The notes below the pieces were generated by a model. The model made no database searches and was not told the DNA's origin. It saw only the letters and a program-made list of their open reading frames with translations. From positions 42,890 to 53,213 of the forward strand of contig DJFQ01000025.1 in NCBI GenBank assembly GCA_002432095.1: 10,324 nucleotides of DNA, in the 5' to 3' direction. Made by a program: the position numbers and the translations under genes. Source of the DNA: Marinagarivorans sp. UBA5868. Lineage in GTDB: Bacteria > Pseudomonadota > Gammaproteobacteria > Pseudomonadales > Cellvibrionaceae. Below are positions 8,145 through 10,324 of the stretch, piece after piece (the first letter of the stretch is position 1; every line of letters begins with the position of its first letter).

Positions 8145-9347
8145 ATGAGCTTGCGACGTATATTCGATAACATGGAGCCGCACTTCCACAAAGGCGGCCG
8201 CTTCGAAAAATGGTATGCGCTTTACGAAGCCGCCGATACCATTTTCTATAAACCGGCGGATGTAACAAAAACCACTTCCCATGTGCGAGACGGTATCGAC
8301 CTTAAACGCATCATGATCACGGTGTGGCTGTGTACCTTTCCGGCGATGTTTTTTGGCATGTATAACATCGGCTTCCAGGCCAATACCATTCTGGCGGAAT
8401 TAGGCCAGTCGGGATTGGAAGGGTGGCGCGGTGCTTTGCTGGCTATGTTCACCGCCCACAATCCGGCGAGCCTCTGGGATAACTTCCTGTTGGGCGCTAT
8501 GTATTTTGTTCCGATTTACGCCACGGTCTTTATCGTCGGCGGCTTTTGGGAAGTGCTTTTTGCAATGAAGCGTGGACATGAAGTCAATGAAGGTTTCTTC
8601 GTGACGTCTGTGCTGTTTGCATTAACCTGCCCGCCGGATCTGCCGCTTTGGCAGGCGGCCCTCGGCATTAGTTTCGGTGTTGTTATCGGTAAAGAGGTAT
8701 TCGGCGGTACCGGGAAAAACTTCCTTAATCCCGCACTGGTGGGTCGTGCATTTCTGTTTTTTGCTTATCCGGCGGAGCTTTCCGGAGATGGTGTTTGGAC
8801 AGTGGTCGACGGTTACACCGGCGCAACGCCGTTATCGATAGCCGCGCAACAGGGCATGTCCGCTGTGTCTGGTCATTTAACATGGTTCGATGCGTTTCTC
8901 GGCTTCGAGCAAGGCTCCATCGGCGAGACTTCCGCACTTGCACTCACTATTGGCGGCGTAGTGCTGCTGGCAATGGGTATAGCCTCAACCAGAATTGTGC
9001 TCGGTGTGATTATTGGCACCGTCGTGACCACGCTGTTTTACAACTGGCTGGGTGCGGGCAGTGACAATCCGATGTACACAGTGCCGTTTTGGTGGCACTT
9101 CGTCATGGGGGGTTATGCTCTGGGCTTGTTCTTTATGGCGACGGACCCGGTCTCCGCCTCCATGACGAATACCGGGAAATGGTGGTTCGGTGCCCTTATC
9201 GGTTTTATGGTCATTACCATTCGCGTAGTTAACCCCGCGTTTCCGGAGGGCATGATGCTGGCGATTCTATTTGCCAATATGTTTGCTCCCACCATCGACT
9301 ACTTCGTCGTTCAATCCAATATCAAGCGGAGACTGGCGCGTGGCTAA
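8145..9347 (+). CDS. nqrB: Na+-translocating NADH:quinone reductase subunit B
   Basis: The 400-residue membrane protein is NqrB, the core subunit that carries a covalent FMN, a riboflavin and much of the sodium path. About ten hydrophobic helices begin near residue 57. [10 protein letters not shown] at 222-231 is the flavin-transferase (ApbE) target, and Thr228 corresponds to FMN-bearing Thr236 of Vibrio cholerae. The same offset of 8 places Glu136 at Vibrio Glu144 and Gly132-Gly133 at Gly140-Gly141, the region tied to quinone and inhibitor binding. Other family blocks are [32 protein letters not shown] and [19 protein letters not shown]. The ribosome binding site GAGGGG lies just before the ATG inside the end of nqrA. 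The stop codon overlaps the start of nqrC by 8 bp, suggesting coupled translation. Confidence 0.98.
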   Translation: MSLRRIFDNMEPHFHKGGRFEKWYALYEAADTIFYKPADVTKTTSHVRDGIDLKRIMITVWLCTFPAMFFGMYNIGFQANTILAELGQSGLEGWRGALLAMFTAHNPASLWDNFLLGAMYFVPIYATVFIVGGFWEVLFAMKRGHEVNEGFFVTSVLFALTCPPDLPLWQAALGISFGVVIGKEVFGGTGKNFLNPALVGRAFLFFAYPAELSGDGVWTVVDGYTGATPLSIAAQQGMSAVSGHLTWFDAFLGFEQGSIGETSALALTIGGVVLLAMGIASTRIVLGVIIGTVVTTLFYNWLGAGSDNPMYTVPFWWHFVMGGYALGLFFMATDPVSASMTNTGKWWFGALIGFMVITIRVVNPAFPEGMMLAILFANMFAPTIDYFVVQSNIKRRLARG

Positions 9348-10116
9348 TCAACAGACAGCAAAGTACACCATCGTCGTGACGTTGATCATGTGCATCGTCG
9401 CATCGATCCTGGTGGCGGGTTCCGCGGTTTTGTTGAAGCCTCACCAGATTGCTAACAAAACGCAGGATTTCAGAAAAAACGTGTTGAGCATTGCGGGGAT
9501 TTACAACCCAGATCAACCCGTCGATGAGCAGTTCAAAAAAATCGACGTAAAGCTGGTGGATTTGGAAACTGGACACTTTAGCGATGCCATCACCGATCTT
9601 GATAAGTTTGATCAGGTCGCATCAGCGAAAAAGGCTGAGCTGTCAGACAAGCTTTCTCCAGAAGAGGATATTGCCAAGATTATTCGTCGTGAAAAATACG
9701 CCAAGGTGTTTTTGGTCAACGACGCTAACGGTCTTTCTAAGCTGATCCTGCCTGTGCGGGGTTATGGCTTGTGGTCGACCATGGCAGGGTTTATCGCATT
9801 GGATAAAGATCTGAACACGGTGCTTGGTTTTGGTTTTTACGATCAAAAGGAAACTCCTGGACTCGGTGGTGAGGTGGATAACCCCAATTGGAGGGCCTTG
9901 TGGGTCGGCAAAAAAGTGTACTCCGAAGACGGCGAAGTCGAGATCGAGGTGTTAAAAGGGCATGTTGATGAAGGCACGCCGAATGCTGAATACAAAGTCG
10001 ATGGCTTGTCCGGTGCAACGCTCACCAGTAACGGTGTAGAAAATTTGCTGCACTTTTGGATGGGTGAGAATGGCTATAAACCGTTCATTGAAAATCTGAA
10101 AAGTGGGGAGGCTTAA
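9340..10116 (+). CDS. nqrC: Na+-translocating NADH:quinone reductase subunit C
   Basis: The 258-residue protein is NqrC, a single-helix anchored subunit whose globular domain faces the periplasm and carries a covalent FMN in the electron path from NqrD/E to NqrB. The membrane helix spans about residues 10-32. The flavin site [10 protein letters not shown] includes Thr227, matching Vibrio cholerae Thr225. [19 protein letters not shown] and KETPGLGGE are further family blocks. The start is GTG 9340, with GGAG at 9328-9331 and 8-bp spacing. The frame extends upstream to an ATG at 9271, but that extension lies inside nqrB, has no homology to NqrC and would break the expected N-terminus. The predicted length is nearly that of the Vibrio protein (257). 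The gene overlaps nqrB by 8 bp and ends 2 bp before nqrD. Confidence 0.97.
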   Translation: MANQQTAKYTIVVTLIMCIVASILVAGSAVLLKPHQIANKTQDFRKNVLSIAGIYNPDQPVDEQFKKIDVKLVDLETGHFSDAITDLDKFDQVASAKKAELSDKLSPEEDIAKIIRREKYAKVFLVNDANGLSKLILPVRGYGLWSTMAGFIALDKDLNTVLGFGFYDQKETPGLGGEVDNPNWRALWVGKKVYSEDGEVEIEVLKGHVDEGTPNAEYKVDGLSGATLTSNGVENLLHFWMGENGYKPFIENLKSGEA

Positions 10117-10118
10117 TC

Positions 10119-10324
10119 ATGAGCTCCAAAACAAAAGATCTCGTCATCAAACCAATTTTTGACAACAATCCGGTGGTCTTGCAGATCCTCGGTATATGTT
10201 CCGCGCTCGCCGTCACCTCTAGCGTGAAAGTGAGTTTGGTCATGGCTATCGGCTTAACGTTGGTCGCGGGTTTTTCGAACCTGTTTGTGTCTATGGTGCG
10301 CAGCTATTTGCCCAACAGTGTGCG
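10119..10324 (+). CDS. nqrD: Na+-translocating NADH:quinone reductase subunit D, partial (3' end beyond window)
   Basis: The first 68 codons are present before the window ends. [21 protein letters not shown] and the ending RSYLPNSV are the NqrD N-terminal pattern. NqrD is a polytopic inner-membrane subunit that, with NqrE, holds an intramembrane iron-sulfur cluster. Cys27 here aligns with Cys29 of the Vibrio cholerae protein, one of the cluster ligands. Two hydrophobic stretches are visible, about residues 18-33 and 38-56. A strong ribosome binding site GGGGAGG lies inside the end of nqrC, and only 2 bp separate the two genes. nqrE and nqrF are expected next but lie outside the window. Confidence 0.96.
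   Translation, partial: MSSKTKDLVIKPIFDNNPVVLQILGICSALAVTSSVKVSLVMAIGLTLVAGFSNLFVSMVRSYLPNSV

Noticed and set aside
9271..9339. An upstream ATG extending nqrC by 23 codons
   Set aside because: The extension is out-of-frame nqrB sequence, has no NqrC homology, and GTG 9340 has a well-spaced GGAG and gives the usual family length.

Overview
The window reads as chromosomal DNA from a gammaproteobacterium. GC content looks moderate, slightly above half by eye. The Mfd, CsiV and Na+-NQR proteins are full length and close to the Vibrio, Pseudomonas and E. coli types as I remember them. A sodium-pumping NADH:quinone oxidoreductase, a CsiV-type periplasmic protein and a Wzi-family outer-membrane protein together suggest a marine or halotolerant relative of the Cellvibrionales, Pseudomonadales or Alteromonadales. 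That placement is inference, since no rRNA is present.

Layout from left to right. Bases 1-1048 (minus) hold a Wzi-family outer-membrane barrel gene that runs off the left edge. Bases 1049-1465 are a divergent regulatory region serving this gene and a small cold-shock protein gene (1466-1678, plus). A three-copy imperfect tandem repeat and a perfect 10-bp-stem hairpin fill the gap up to the convergent csiV (1855-2823, minus). Upstream of csiV, in the same direction and only 39 bp away, is mfd (2863-6354, minus), so mfd-csiV is probably one transcription unit. Bases 6355-6800 form a second divergent control region, with an mfd promoter candidate on the minus strand and a TATAAT promoter candidate plus a long structured leader on the plus strand. 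From 6801 to the right edge run nqrA, nqrB, nqrC and the first 68 codons of nqrD, tightly packed with gaps of 3 bp, an 8-bp overlap and 2 bp.

How the genes work together. NqrA-D are the first four subunits of the respiratory Na+ pump; nqrE and nqrF are expected beyond the right edge. Both covalent-FMN sites, in NqrB and NqrC, carry the flavin-transferase recognition motif. Mfd is the transcription-repair coupling ATPase. CsiV is a periplasmic factor linked in Vibrio cholerae to peptidoglycan synthesis by PBP1A.

The coding content is mostly conserved housekeeping machinery, and I see no evidence of a new multi-gene system, mobile element, CRISPR array or RNA gene. What deserves a second look is non-coding: the cold-shock leader with two mutually exclusive hairpins and a strong internal Shine-Dalgarno sequence, the tandem repeat just after the cold-shock gene, palindromes in the two divergent promoter regions, and the roughly 290-nt structured leader of the nqr operon.
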